A stretch of 64,000 bases of DNA from Nocardia goodfellowii (GTDB lineage Bacteria; Actinomycetota; Actinomycetes; Mycobacteriales; Mycobacteriaceae), in contig NZ_JAGGMR010000001.1 in assembly GCF_017875645.1 (NCBI RefSeq), positions 4,712,001 to 4,776,000 on the forward strand, read 5' to 3'. Under the pieces are notes generated by a model. The model was given only the letters and a program-made list of their open reading frames with translations. It made no database searches and was not told where the DNA came from. Shown piece by piece: positions 43,701 to 52,450 of this stretch (the stretch's first letter is position 1; every line of letters begins with the position of its first letter). The translations under genes were made by a program, and so were the position numbers.

Positions 43701-44795
43701 GTGTCGGAGGGACCTGGCCGGGCGGGCATCGTCGGTGGTGGCGTCGCGGGCCTGGGTGCGGCGATCGCGCTGCGCGCCAAAGGCTGGGACGTGACGGTCT
43801 ATGAACGAGCGGAGCGGTTCGCCGAAGTCGGTGCGGGCGTATTCCTTTCGGTCAACGCGCTGCGCGCGCTCGACGTGCTCGGTCTGGGAGACGCCGTGCG
43901 CGCCCATGCCATCGCCGACGGCCCCTGTGTGGTGCGGAACCAGCGCGGGCGCGTCCTGCTGCACGCGCGGATCGAGGACTTCGTCGGTGGTCTCGTGCCG
44001 ATTCACCGCGCCGACCTGCTCGCTCTGCTGGTGGCGGCCGTGCCGGCGGAGTGTGTTCGTCTCGGCACACGGGTACTGGGTGTGGATGCCGCGGGCTGGG
44101 TTGAAACCGCCTCCGAGCGAGCGCGTTACGACCTCGTCGTGGCGGCCGACGGTGTGCACAGCCGGATTCGTGAGCAGCTCTGGCCGGGGTCCGGCGCGGT
44201 GCGCCGGTCCGGCGTCATGTCATGGCGCTGGGTGCTCGACGCCGGAGTCGCGGGAGAGCCGGGCTTCGTCTGGGGCCGGGCGGCCGAGTCGGGACTGGTG
44301 CCCATGGCCGACGGGCGATCCATTCTGTATGCGGCCGCGCGCACGAAAGACGGTGGTCTGGAGCAGTTTTCCGGCTGGCCCGCACCCATCCCGGCGCTAC
44401 TCGCCGCCGCCGGTCCCGAGCGTGCCGTACGCAATGAACTGGTGGATATCGCGGTGCCGCGCCGGTTGTGGCGCGGACGGGTGGCACTGGTGGGCGACGC
44501 GGGGCATGCCATGCTGCCCACGCTGGGGCAGGGTGCGTGTCAGGCGCTCGAGGACGCCGTGATGCTGGCCGAGTGCGCACCCGATCTCGCGCGGTATTCC
44601 AGCGTCCGGCGGCGCCGGGTCGCGGTGCTGAGTTCGCTTGCTCGGCAAGCCATGTCGTTGACCGGACCGGGGTCGCCGGTGCTGGCGGCGCTGCGGGACG
44701 CGGCCTTGGTGGCGGCTCCGGACGCGTTGACGCGAAAGCTATTGCATCTCAGCAATGTTCGCGTGATCTCCGGGTGGCGTCCACCGGAGGGCTGA
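43701..44795 (+). CDS. FAD-dependent monooxygenase (PHBH-like)
   Basis: A 364-residue aromatic-hydroxylase-type flavoprotein. The GxGxxG dinucleotide motif appears as GGGVAGLG near residues 13-20. The DG motif is VVAADGVHSRIR near 150. The second FAD motif is GDAGHAMLPTLGQGACQALEDA near 270-290. GTG 43701 follows GGGAGG at five bases. It lies 149 bases before the ferredoxin that opens the terpenoid-type operon. It may be part of the pathway as a hydroxylase or epoxidase, but its own promoter means membership is not certain. Confidence 0.85.
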   Translation: MSEGPGRAGIVGGGVAGLGAAIALRAKGWDVTVYERAERFAEVGAGVFLSVNALRALDVLGLGDAVRAHAIADGPCVVRNQRGRVLLHARIEDFVGGLVPIHRADLLALLVAAVPAECVRLGTRVLGVDAAGWVETASERARYDLVVAADGVHSRIREQLWPGSGAVRRSGVMSWRWVLDAGVAGEPGFVWGRAAESGLVPMADGRSILYAAARTKDGGLEQFSGWPAPIPALLAAAGPERAVRNELVDIAVPRRLWRGRVALVGDAGHAMLPTLGQGACQALEDAVMLAECAPDLARYSSVRRRRVAVLSSLARQAMSLTGPGSPVLAALRDAALVAAPDALTRKLLHLSNVRVISGWRPPEG

Positions 44796-44820
44796 CCCGG
44801 TCGCCACCCGCCGACCCTCG

Positions 44821-44836
44821 GTGTGACTTGTCACAC
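44821..44836. promoter_or_regulatory. Palindrome GTGTGAC-TT-GTCACAC upstream of the biosynthetic operon
   Basis: Two 7-base arms (44821-44827, 44830-44836) separated by TT lie about 110 bases before the ferredoxin start. It resembles a CRP-like site (TGTGA...TCACA), but with a spacer of four instead of six bases. It is a candidate operator for the operon. Confidence 0.45.
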
Positions 44837-44862
44837 AATCTTCCCCGACCTCCCGTATGCCT

Positions 44863-44881
44863 AAGCATCGTGATTATGCTT
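44863..44881. promoter_or_regulatory. Inverted repeat AAGCAT-N7-ATGCTT
   Basis: A second inverted repeat (44863-44868, 44876-44881) lies between the palindrome and the ferredoxin gene. It may be an operator or overlap the promoter of the operon. Confidence 0.3.
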
Positions 44882-44944
44882 CAGTATATCGATTCGATTG
44901 CTGAACCGAATTACGCTGCGGCGCAAGGGGATAGGTGGAAGACG

Positions 44945-45286
44945 GTGACATACACAATCGCGGAGCCCTGCGTCGATCTACTCGACCGGGCCTGCGTCGA
45001 CGAATGTCCGGTGGACTGCATCTACATCGGTGACCGGATGGCCTACATCCATCCCGGGGAGTGTGTCGATTGCGGCGCCTGCGAACCTGTGTGCCCGGTC
45101 GAGGCGATCTTCTTCGAATCCGACGTCCCCGAACAGTGGCAGGCCTATACGGCGGCGAACGCGGAATTCTGCTCCGAACTCGGCGCGCCCGGCGGTGCGG
45201 CCGGCCGGCGATTCCAGCACGACGCGGCCCTGGTGGTCGCGCTACCCAGGCTGTCGGCGCAGGCCGCCGGGGACGGTCGCGCATGA
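44945..45286 (+). CDS. 7Fe ferredoxin (FdxA type)
   Basis: A 113-residue electron carrier with one [3Fe-4S] and one [4Fe-4S] cluster. The CVDECPVDCIY and CVDCGACEPVCPVEAIF motifs give the seven or eight ligands in FdxA order. A C-terminal extension (DVPEQW onward) is typical of the mycobacterial type. GTG 44945 matches the family start; an in-frame ATG at 44876 would add 23 untypical residues. It overlaps the prenyl synthase gene by ATGA. It probably passes electrons to the cytochrome P450 of the same operon. Confidence 0.9.
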   Translation: MTYTIAEPCVDLLDRACVDECPVDCIYIGDRMAYIHPGECVDCGACEPVCPVEAIFFESDVPEQWQAYTAANAEFCSELGAPGGAAGRRFQHDAALVVALPRLSAQAAGDGRA

Positions 45287-46326
45287 CCACGCAGCTACCG
45301 GCCCCGGCCGCACCCGAGGTCGCCACGGACTACATCGCCGATATCTGTCTCGGCCTGCCGGAACTGGGTCGCGACCTGCGCGCCCAGGTGGGCCGGGTCG
45401 AAGACCTGATGCTTGCCGCACTCTCCGACGGGGAGGACTTCCTCACCGAACCGGTACTGCACCTGATGAATTCGGGCGGCAAGCGGTTCCGGCCGCTGGT
45501 GACGGCACTGGCGGCGCACAGTGGCGACCAGCCTTCGGCCGACGCGGTGCCGGCCGCGGCCGCCGCCATGGAGATGGTGCACCTGGCCACGCTGTATCAC
45601 GACGATGTCATGGATGAGAGCCGGATGCGCCGAGGGGTGGCGACGGTCAACGCGCGCTGGTCCAACACCGTCGCGATCCTGTCCGGCGACTACCTGCTGG
45701 CGCGGGCGGGCCAGCTCATCTATCGCGCCACCCGCGAGGCCGAGGACTGCGTGGACAAACTGAACGACACCGTCGCGACGCTGGTGACCGGTCAGATGCG
45801 CGAGGCGACGCGGCCGGCGGGCAGCTACTGCGCGCCGGACTACCTGCGCACGATTCAGGAGAAGACCGCGTCTCTGATCAGCCTGTCGGCCTGGTGCGGT
45901 GCGCGACTGGCCGGCGCGCCCCGCGAGACCGCCGCTCGCCTCGAACGCGTCGGTGATCTGCTCGGGATGGTGTTCCAGATCGCCGACGACATCCTGGATC
46001 TGACCGTGTCCACCGACCAGCTCGGCAAGGCCCAGGGGCTGGATCTGCGCGAGGGTGTCGCCACACTGCCGGTGATCTACGCACTCACCGAGGATTCCGC
46101 TGCGGGACGGAACCTGGCGGCGCTGCTGGCCGAGCCGGTGGACGACGACGAAAAGCTTTCCCGCGCGCTCGAATTGGTGCGTTCGACCCGAGGTCTGGAG
46201 CGCGCCGAAGCGGATATGGCGGGCTATGTCGAGCAGGCGCTCGCGCTGCTCGGCACACTTCCGGTCTCGCCCGCGCGGACCGCCTGGGTGCGGCTGCTCG
46301 AGTACACCGCGACGCGGACCTGCTGA
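45283..46326 (+). CDS. Polyprenyl diphosphate synthase
   Basis: Trans-isoprenyl diphosphate synthase of 347 residues that chains IPP onto allylic diphosphates. The first aspartate-rich motif DDVMD is at 107-111, preceded by HLATLYH. The second, DDILD, is at 235-239. GGKRFRP near 65-71 binds IPP. The small residue five places before the first motif (Ala102) removes the usual stop for farnesyl length, so GGPP or a longer product is expected (inference). It is coupled to the ferredoxin gene by a 4-base overlap and supplies the UbiA protein and reductase in the same operon. Confidence 0.92.
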   Translation: MTTQLPAPAAPEVATDYIADICLGLPELGRDLRAQVGRVEDLMLAALSDGEDFLTEPVLHLMNSGGKRFRPLVTALAAHSGDQPSADAVPAAAAAMEMVHLATLYHDDVMDESRMRRGVATVNARWSNTVAILSGDYLLARAGQLIYRATREAEDCVDKLNDTVATLVTGQMREATRPAGSYCAPDYLRTIQEKTASLISLSAWCGARLAGAPRETAARLERVGDLLGMVFQIADDILDLTVSTDQLGKAQGLDLREGVATLPVIYALTEDSAAGRNLAALLAEPVDDDEKLSRALELVRSTRGLERAEADMAGYVEQALALLGTLPVSPARTAWVRLLEYTATRTC

Positions 46327-46342
46327 CAAGGACGGTATCGAG

Positions 46343-47584
46343 ATGAAGAAGTACGACATTGTCGTGGTGGGCGGCGGCCCCGCGGGCGCCGCCGCCGCAT
46401 GGCAGGCCGCCACAGCGGGCGCCTCGGTGCTCTGTGTGGACAAAGCCGATTTCCCGCGCGACAAGCCCTGCGGCGACGGGCTCACCCCACGCGGTCTGAG
46501 CATGCTCGAGCGCATGGGACTGACCACCGAGCTCGAACGATTCCACCGGATCTCCTACGTCAAGGTCCGGGGACACAGCAGCTGGCAGGCCGAATGGCCG
46601 GACCGCGCGGGCCTGCCGAGTTTCGCGCGCACCGCCCGCCGTCTGGACCTGGATCAACTGCTGCTCGAGCACGCCGCCGCCGCCGGAGCGGAGGTCCGCC
46701 AGAGCTGCGAGGCGCGGGCGCCGCTGGTGGAACGCGGACTGGTGCACGGCGTGGAGGTCCGCCACGGCCGCTCGCCCAGCGAGCAGATCCGGGCCGATAT
46801 CGTGATCGCCGCGGACGGCGCCTACTCGCCGATCAAGAAGAAACTCGGCCTGCGCACCCGAATCTCGGGCGTCACCGCGGTCGCGATCCGTGCGGAGATG
46901 CCCGCACAGCGGCCCGAGGACCCCTGCTTCGAGGTGCACATGCCGCTGCGGCCGGGTGGTCGCTCAATTCCCGGGTACGGCTGGGTGTTTCCGCTCGGTG
47001 CCGGCCGGATCAATGTCGGCGTCGGCTATCTGACCACCTTCCGGCAATGGCGAACGGCCAATCTGACCGGCATGCTGTCCGATTTCGTGGCGACCCTGCC
47101 GCCGGACTGGCGGCTGCCCGACATCGCCGAACTACGCAAGTCCAAAGCGGTGCAGGCCTGGCGATTGCCGATGGGGTTCACGGCATGGCCGCCCTGGCAC
47201 CCAGGCCTGCTGCTGGCCGGCGACGCCGCGGGCGCGATCAAACCATCCAGCGGCGGTGGCATCTCCAAGGCACTCGAGACCGGTATGGAGGCGTCCATCT
47301 GTGCGCTGGAAGCACTGAGTACCACGGGGCCGCAGGATCTTTCGAATTATCAGCGCGCGTTGCGACAGCGCTACGGCATGCAGTACGCCGCGACTCGCGT
47401 GGGTTACCGGGTCGGCGGGAATCCGTTCATGGTGGGTCTCACCTTCGGCATGTTCGACCACTCGTGGTTCCGGCGGCTGGCTATCGGCGGGGTGTACGGG
47501 CCTGCCGCGGTGCGGGGCTACCGCAATGGCGAAGGCCCGCTGCCCAGCACGGCGGCGGACACCACACAGCCGCTGGCCGGCTGA
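46343..47584 (+). CDS. Geranylgeranyl reductase family flavoprotein
   Basis: A 413-residue FAD enzyme that reduces double bonds in isoprenoid chains. The N-terminal GGGPAG at 10-15 binds ADP. DFPRDKPCGDGLTPRG near 37-52 carries the conserved Cys of the family. LLAGDAAGAIKPSSGGG near 290-306 completes the FAD site. YGWVFP, common in archaeal and MenJ-type reductases, is also present. It follows the prenyl synthase gene after 16 bases. In this cluster it probably saturates one or more positions of the prenyl chain or product. Confidence 0.9.
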   Translation: MKKYDIVVVGGGPAGAAAAWQAATAGASVLCVDKADFPRDKPCGDGLTPRGLSMLERMGLTTELERFHRISYVKVRGHSSWQAEWPDRAGLPSFARTARRLDLDQLLLEHAAAAGAEVRQSCEARAPLVERGLVHGVEVRHGRSPSEQIRADIVIAADGAYSPIKKKLGLRTRISGVTAVAIRAEMPAQRPEDPCFEVHMPLRPGGRSIPGYGWVFPLGAGRINVGVGYLTTFRQWRTANLTGMLSDFVATLPPDWRLPDIAELRKSKAVQAWRLPMGFTAWPPWHPGLLLAGDAAGAIKPSSGGGISKALETGMEASICALEALSTTGPQDLSNYQRALRQRYGMQYAATRVGYRVGGNPFMVGLTFGMFDHSWFRRLAIGGVYGPAAVRGYRNGEGPLPSTAADTTQPLAG

Positions 47585-47586
47585 CC

Positions 47587-47946
47587 ATGGGCAGGAAGAG
47601 CGAACTGATGGGACTGCTCGCCAAGGGGCCGTTGGATACTCTGGCCCGCGCCGAGCGCACGGTCGTGGATGCCGAATCGGTGTTGCGCCGTGTCGAGGAC
47701 ACCTTCGCCAAGACCGAGACGACGCTGGACGTCGTCGGTGAAACGCTGACCACAGCAGCTCGGACGCTGGCCGAATCCGAGGCCACCCTCGCGGCGGTGG
47801 ACGAGCGGCTCGCCGAGATGAACACCATGACCGCCGAGGCGACCGCACTGTTCGAACAGACCCGCGCACTGTTGGACGAACTGCGCGGCGTGCTGGGACA
47901 GCTTGCGGCGCAGCCTGATTCGGCTGACCCGGGGCCGGTCCGGTGA
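47587..47946 (+). CDS. Small coiled-coil protein of unknown function
   Basis: A 119-residue, almost fully helical protein. Heptad-like spacing of hydrophobic residues runs from about 10 to 105 (VVDAESVLRRVEDTF, TTLDVVGETLTTAARTL, EATLAAVDERLAEM), followed by a short acidic/Pro tail. There are no Cys residues, membrane segments or signal peptide. It starts two bases after the reductase stop and overlaps the aminotransferase start by four bases, so it is firmly part of the operon. It may be a scaffold or membrane-association protein. Confidence 0.75.
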   Translation: MGRKSELMGLLAKGPLDTLARAERTVVDAESVLRRVEDTFAKTETTLDVVGETLTTAARTLAESEATLAAVDERLAEMNTMTAEATALFEQTRALLDELRGVLGQLAAQPDSADPGPVR

Positions 47947-48977
47947 GGGCGGCGGCAACCGCGCGGCCGGCCGTGGCCACCGCCTACGACCTGGCCGGTA
48001 ACGAACTGCCGTACGGCCCGTTGCCGGGCGTGCGCGCGGCTGTCGAGGCCCAGATCAGTGCACTCGCCCGCTACCCGGACCCGTTCGCGGCGCGGCTGTG
48101 CGCGTCGATCGCCGCGGCGGTCGGCGTGCCCGCGACCATGATCTTCGCCGGGCACGGCAGTTCGGACGCGCTGACGACGGTGCTGCGGTCGGCTGCGCGT
48201 CCGGATGCCACGGTGGTGTACGCCGCACCCGGTTTCACCGGATACGACGCGCTGATCGCGGCGGCCGGGCTGAAATCAGCGCCGGTAGCGGGCGGTCCGG
48301 GCGGCTGGCAGCCGCTGGGTGCGATGCTGTCCGCGATCCGCGCCGACACCGCGGCCGTCATCGTCACCACGCCGCACAACCCGAGCGGGGAGGTGGTGCG
48401 CGCGGCGCCACTTGCCGCCTTCCTCCGCGCGGTGCCGGCGTCGACCCTGGTGGTCCTCGATGAGGCCTACCTCGATTTCGACGAGGGTTACGAAGCCGAC
48501 GGTATCCTGGCCCTGATCTTCGAATTCCCGAATTTCGTTGTCACCCGGTCGTTTTCCAAGGCACACGGGCTGGCTGCCCTCCGGGTCGGCTACGCGATCG
48601 GACATCTGAAACTTATGCGGCGGCTGCGTCGCCGGCTCGTCGCCTATTCGGTCGGGACAGCGGGCGCGGCCGCCGCCATCGCGTCGCTGAGCCATCCGCG
48701 CGAACTGGCCGCCCGCGTGTCCGAAGTGCGTTCGGCCCGAGCTGATTTGGTCGCGGTGGGCCGACAGCACGGTTACTCGGTGCCGGATTCCTTCGGCAAT
48801 TTCATCTGGCTGCCGGACCGGCGTCCGGAGCGACTGGTCGCGGCGTTCGCGGCCGAGGGGATCGCGGTGCAGAAGTTTCCCGGCGCCGGCGTCCGGATCA
48901 CCGCCACCACCGTGGCGGCGGTAGCCGCGGTGTCGGAGGCTCTGGCGCGCTTCGCCGCCGTGCGGAGGCCGGAATGA
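47943..48977 (+). CDS. HisC-like class I/II aminotransferase
   Basis: PLP enzyme of 344 residues related to histidinol-phosphate aminotransferase. The motifs seen are the N-terminal ELPYGP substrate loop, TTPHNPSG near 140-147, DEAYLDF (PLP Asp) near 177, and SFSKAHGLAALRVGY with the Schiff-base Lys206. GTG 47943 overlaps the preceding stop (GTGA). Histidine biosynthesis is unlikely since no his genes are near. In the operon it could add an amino group to an oxidised intermediate, or act on a precursor amino acid. Confidence 0.88.
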   Translation: MRAAATARPAVATAYDLAGNELPYGPLPGVRAAVEAQISALARYPDPFAARLCASIAAAVGVPATMIFAGHGSSDALTTVLRSAARPDATVVYAAPGFTGYDALIAAAGLKSAPVAGGPGGWQPLGAMLSAIRADTAAVIVTTPHNPSGEVVRAAPLAAFLRAVPASTLVVLDEAYLDFDEGYEADGILALIFEFPNFVVTRSFSKAHGLAALRVGYAIGHLKLMRRLRRRLVAYSVGTAGAAAAIASLSHPRELAARVSEVRSARADLVAVGRQHGYSVPDSFGNFIWLPDRRPERLVAAFAAEGIAVQKFPGAGVRITATTVAAVAAVSEALARFAAVRRPE

Positions 48978-50077
48978 GCACACCCGCACCGGCCCGGCGC
49001 GGCTTCCATGGCCACGCGCTGAATCTCGGGTCTTTCACCGACTTTCTGGCCTTGCCGCTGAACGAACGGATCTGGCTGGCACGCCGTTCCGGGGACGGCA
49101 GCGCGGCGATGTCCACGCTGACGCGGGCACGTGTCTTCGTCGCGTTCTCCCGGCCCCGCACGTGCGTGCCGATGATCTTCGCCTTTCAACTCGGCCTGGC
49201 CTTCGCCGGCATCGAGCAGGACTGGCGCAGCGCCCTCGGGTCGATCGCGTTCTTCCTGGTGGGCATGATCGCGAACCTGTTCAATATCTACTCCGATATC
49301 GGCGAGGACAGTTCCAACATGCCGATGCGGGTCTACCAGCTGGTGGGGTACGGGCGGGCGCGGCTGCTGCGGCACACCACGGTGCTGTGCGGGCTGGTCA
49401 TGCTCGCCGCGGCCGCGTCGACGCCGCTGTTCTTCGCGGCGATGCTGCTGGCGCTGGTCGGCGCACATCAGTATTCGTTGCGCCCACTACGACTCAAAGA
49501 ACGACCCGTGCTGGGCATTCTGCTGTTCGCCACCGTGGTGGCCTATCCGTTCGTCAGTATCGTGGCGCTCGCGCCGGACTTCCGGACCCGGATCAGCGAC
49601 CCGCGGTTGCTGGTCGCGGGGGCGTATCTGCTGCTGTGGTTCTGCGCCAAGGGACTGGTCAAGAACGTGCCCGACTTCAGCGGTGACGCCGACGTCCGCT
49701 TGGCCACCTCGGCGACGGTGTGGGGCTCGCGCCGCCGGGCGGCGCGCACGGCCGCGGTGGCGAGCGTTGTCGTCTACGCGGGCATCGCGGTTCCGGTGCT
49801 GGTAGGCGCCTTTCCGGTGCGGGTGCTGCTGGCACTGCTGTGGCTGCCGGTGATCCTCTGGCAGGGCGTCCGCCTGGTCCGGGCCGAGACCATGATCGAG
49901 GGCAACAATGTGCTGCGCACCGACATGCTGGTGTCCACCGGTTTCCTCGCCTCGCTGGTACTGCTGATCGATCCCTCCGCGGCGACCGTCGCGGTCGTCG
50001 CGGCCGGTGCGGTGCTGATCGCCGTTTCGGACCTGCTGCGGCTGGACAGCCGCACCAAGGAGGACTCAGTCCGATGA
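48974..50077 (+). CDS. UbiA-family prenyltransferase (possible terpene cyclase)
   Basis: Polytopic membrane enzyme of 367 residues with an N-terminal cytosolic extension of about 50 residues and eight or nine helices. Both diphosphate/Mg sites are intact: N104-x3-D108-x3-D112 (NIYSDIGED) and D234-x3-D238 (DFSGD). YSLRPLRLKERP near 167-178 matches the conserved loop after helix 4. The family normally attaches prenyl chains to aromatic or other acceptors, but members are also known that cyclise GGPP (the fungal EriG type). No acceptor-forming gene and no other cyclase is present here, so a cyclase role is a real option. It is coupled to both neighbours by 4-base overlaps. Confidence 0.88.
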   Translation: MSTPAPARRGFHGHALNLGSFTDFLALPLNERIWLARRSGDGSAAMSTLTRARVFVAFSRPRTCVPMIFAFQLGLAFAGIEQDWRSALGSIAFFLVGMIANLFNIYSDIGEDSSNMPMRVYQLVGYGRARLLRHTTVLCGLVMLAAAASTPLFFAAMLLALVGAHQYSLRPLRLKERPVLGILLFATVVAYPFVSIVALAPDFRTRISDPRLLVAGAYLLLWFCAKGLVKNVPDFSGDADVRLATSATVWGSRRRAARTAAVASVVVYAGIAVPVLVGAFPVRVLLALLWLPVILWQGVRLVRAETMIEGNNVLRTDMLVSTGFLASLVLLIDPSAATVAVVAAGAVLIAVSDLLRLDSRTKEDSVR

Positions 50078-51423
50078 GACGTCTGGACCACCTGCCCGGC
50101 GCGAACGGCCGAGCGCTGATCGGTTCCCTCGGTCCCTACACCCGCGACCGCAACGCCTTCCTCCGCGACGCGCTGCGCCGCCACGGTGACGTATGCCGAG
50201 TGCGGCTCCCGTTGCGTGACGCCGTGCTGATCGGCCATCCGGATGACGCCGCTCGCTATCTGCACGACACATCGGGCGCGTATCAGAAGCTGGGATTCCG
50301 GCTGCCGTTACGAAACCTGGTGGGCGGTGTGGCGTTTCAGGAAGGTGAGCGCTTCCGGGACAAGCGCGGCGCGATGGTGACGATGTTCGCGGGGGACGGC
50401 TTGGCGGGCGCCTTCGCCCGGGTCGCCGCAACCGTCGAGGCGCGACTGGACGCCGAGATCGCCGCCGGCGCTCGCGGTGACGACGTCGTGGATCTGCAGC
50501 AGGTCTTGGCGCGGGTGCTGCTGCCGGGTCTGCTGGCCGCCCTGGTCACCGATCCGCTGCAGGCCGCCCAGGTGCGCACCATCGACCAGGGCGTGCGGCT
50601 GGCGACCGCCACCTTCGGCTTCCTGCGGTTCACCAGTGGCCCGCCGAATCTGCTCCGTGGGCCACAACGACTGTCGCTCACCGCTTTTCCGCGGCTCTAC
50701 CGGACGGTGTCGGCGCTGGTGCGGGCACGCCGCGACAGCGCGACCCAGCACGACGACGTGCTCGGGTCACTGCTGGCACTGCGCGGCCGCGACGGTGCCG
50801 CGCTCGGCGACCAGGCGGTGACCAACGAGCTGGCGCTGCTGCTGTTCGCCTCCTACGGGGCCACGACCGCGGCGCTGACGCACACCCTCGCCCGGGTGCT
50901 CGGCAACCCGGAGGCGGCCGCGCGCCTGGCCGCCGAGTACACGGAAATCCGGCCCGCCGGTCACTCGCTGGCGGAGGTTCGCCGATTGCGCTGGGCGCGA
51001 GCCTGTTTCGAGGAGGCGCTGCGGTTGCAGGGCTCGGCGCCACTGATCCGGATCGCGGCGGCCGACTCCGCCCTGCGCGGGTACGTCATCCCGGAGGGCG
51101 CGCCGCTGGTGTTCCCGCTGGCGGTGATCCACCGGGATCCGCGCTGGTGGCGCGACCCGGATACCTTCGACCCCAGTCGTTTTCACGATCCGTCCGCCTC
51201 CGAACCGCGTCCGGCGCTGGCCTACCTTCCGTTCGGGGCGGGTCCGCACCGATGCCTGGCCTCGCAGCTGGCCTACGCGCTGGGGCAGTACCTGGTGCCC
51301 GAGCTGCTGCGCCGCTACGATCCCGCACTGCTGCCGGGCTGGACGCTCACGGAGGTACCCGGCCTGGCGCCCGGTATCGCAGGTGGGCTGCCGGTTCGGA
51401 TCACGGCGAAACGCGTGCGGTGA
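50074..51423 (+). CDS. Cytochrome P450 with unusual I-helix
   Basis: A 449-residue monooxygenase. The heme loop FGAGPHRC gives the axial Cys394. The ExxR pair is E314/R317 in EEALR. In the I-helix, the canonical A-G-x-D/E-T-T is replaced by S260-Y-G-A-T-T265: the acidic residue is Ala and only the threonines remain, so proton delivery must differ from the usual acid-alcohol pair. There is no membrane anchor. It overlaps the UbiA gene by four bases, and the operon's 7Fe ferredoxin is the likely redox partner. Confidence 0.9.
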   Translation: MRRLDHLPGANGRALIGSLGPYTRDRNAFLRDALRRHGDVCRVRLPLRDAVLIGHPDDAARYLHDTSGAYQKLGFRLPLRNLVGGVAFQEGERFRDKRGAMVTMFAGDGLAGAFARVAATVEARLDAEIAAGARGDDVVDLQQVLARVLLPGLLAALVTDPLQAAQVRTIDQGVRLATATFGFLRFTSGPPNLLRGPQRLSLTAFPRLYRTVSALVRARRDSATQHDDVLGSLLALRGRDGAALGDQAVTNELALLLFASYGATTAALTHTLARVLGNPEAAARLAAEYTEIRPAGHSLAEVRRLRWARACFEEALRLQGSAPLIRIAAADSALRGYVIPEGAPLVFPLAVIHRDPRWWRDPDTFDPSRFHDPSASEPRPALAYLPFGAGPHRCLASQLAYALGQYLVPELLRRYDPALLPGWTLTEVPGLAPGIAGGLPVRITAKRVR

Positions 51424-51433
51424 GCGCGCGCCC

Positions 51434-52450
51434 ATGACCGACACGAACGATGCGCTGGCGGTGCGGTTTCTCCTCTACGGCCGTCTGATCTCCGAGGCGG
51501 TCTGCACCTTCGCGAACCTGGGGTTGCCGGACATGATCGACGAAAAAGGCTGCGATGTAGAGCTTTTGGCGGAGCGAGCCGAACTGGATTCGGAGCGGCT
51601 GCTGGATCTGCTCCGGCTGCTGGAGGTGTGTGAACTGGTCCGGCTGGCGCAGGGGCGAGTGTGGCGCACCGAACGGGGCGGCTACCTGTGCGCTGATCGG
51701 CCCGGCTCGGTCCTGCCCACGGCGCGGCTGGTACGCGCGAGCGTCGGACGCGCCTGGGACGGGCTGGAAACCACCCTGCGCACCGGGCAACCGGCCTTCG
51801 ACACCGTCTACGGCCGGTCGTTCTTCGCCGAACTCGACCACAACCCGGATCTGCGCGCGATCTTCGACGAATCACAGGCGCACGGATTGCGATCCGAACT
51901 CGACGCGATCGGTGACCTGATCGCCGCCGGCGGCACCGCTCGGGTGCTCGACATCGGCGGCGGTGACGGTTACCTCCTGACGCGATTGCTGACCCGATTC
52001 TCCGCCCTGACCGGTGTGCTGGTCGACCGGGAGACGGTACTCGAACGTGGCCGGGCCCGCCTGGCCGCGCAGCGGCTGACGGCGCGCTGCTCCTGCGTCG
52101 CGGCCGACTTCTTCGCACCGCTCGAGCTCGGCGTCACCGCGGGCGACGTGCTGATCATGCGGCACATCCTGCACGACTGGGACGACTCGGCCGCCGTGGC
52201 GATCCTGGCCAACTGCCGGGCCGCGATGCCGGCGGGGACCCGGCTGCTCGTCGTCGAGCATTTCAGCGCCGCGAACACCGAGCGCCGGGATCCCATGGCG
52301 GCCGTCATGAGCCTGTACATGGCCACCGTCACCTCGGGCCGCGAACGCACCCTCGCCGAATACGAAAAGCTCCACAGCGTAGCCGGTTTGGCAGTGTCTG
52401 GAGTCACGCTCTCCGGCGGTGCCTGCCTGATCGAATCGAGACCCGAGTGA
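51434..52450 (+). CDS. SAM-dependent O-methyltransferase (acetylserotonin/PKS-type family 2)
   Basis: A 338-residue enzyme with an N-terminal winged-helix dimerisation domain of about 100 residues and a C-terminal Rossmann domain. VLDIGGGDGYLL near 172-183 binds SAM. HILHDWDD near 239-246 contains the catalytic His typical of small-molecule O-methyltransferases such as CrtF and DmpM. The start is ten bases after the P450 stop. It probably methylates a hydroxyl introduced by the oxygenases of the cluster. Confidence 0.9.
   Translation: MTDTNDALAVRFLLYGRLISEAVCTFANLGLPDMIDEKGCDVELLAERAELDSERLLDLLRLLEVCELVRLAQGRVWRTERGGYLCADRPGSVLPTARLVRASVGRAWDGLETTLRTGQPAFDTVYGRSFFAELDHNPDLRAIFDESQAHGLRSELDAIGDLIAAGGTARVLDIGGGDGYLLTRLLTRFSALTGVLVDRETVLERGRARLAAQRLTARCSCVAADFFAPLELGVTAGDVLIMRHILHDWDDSAAVAILANCRAAMPAGTRLLVVEHFSAANTERRDPMAAVMSLYMATVTSGRERTLAEYEKLHSVAGLAVSGVTLSGGACLIESRPE

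Noticed and set aside
44876..44944. Earlier in-frame ATG that would lengthen the ferredoxin by 23 residues
   Set aside because: FdxA-type ferredoxins begin at the TYTIAEPC segment. The extra residues are not family-like and overlap an inverted repeat of the promoter region.
45295..46939. Long minus-strand frames across the prenyl synthase and reductase genes
   Set aside because: They are antisense to two enzymes with intact motifs and are Arg/Gly/His-rich.
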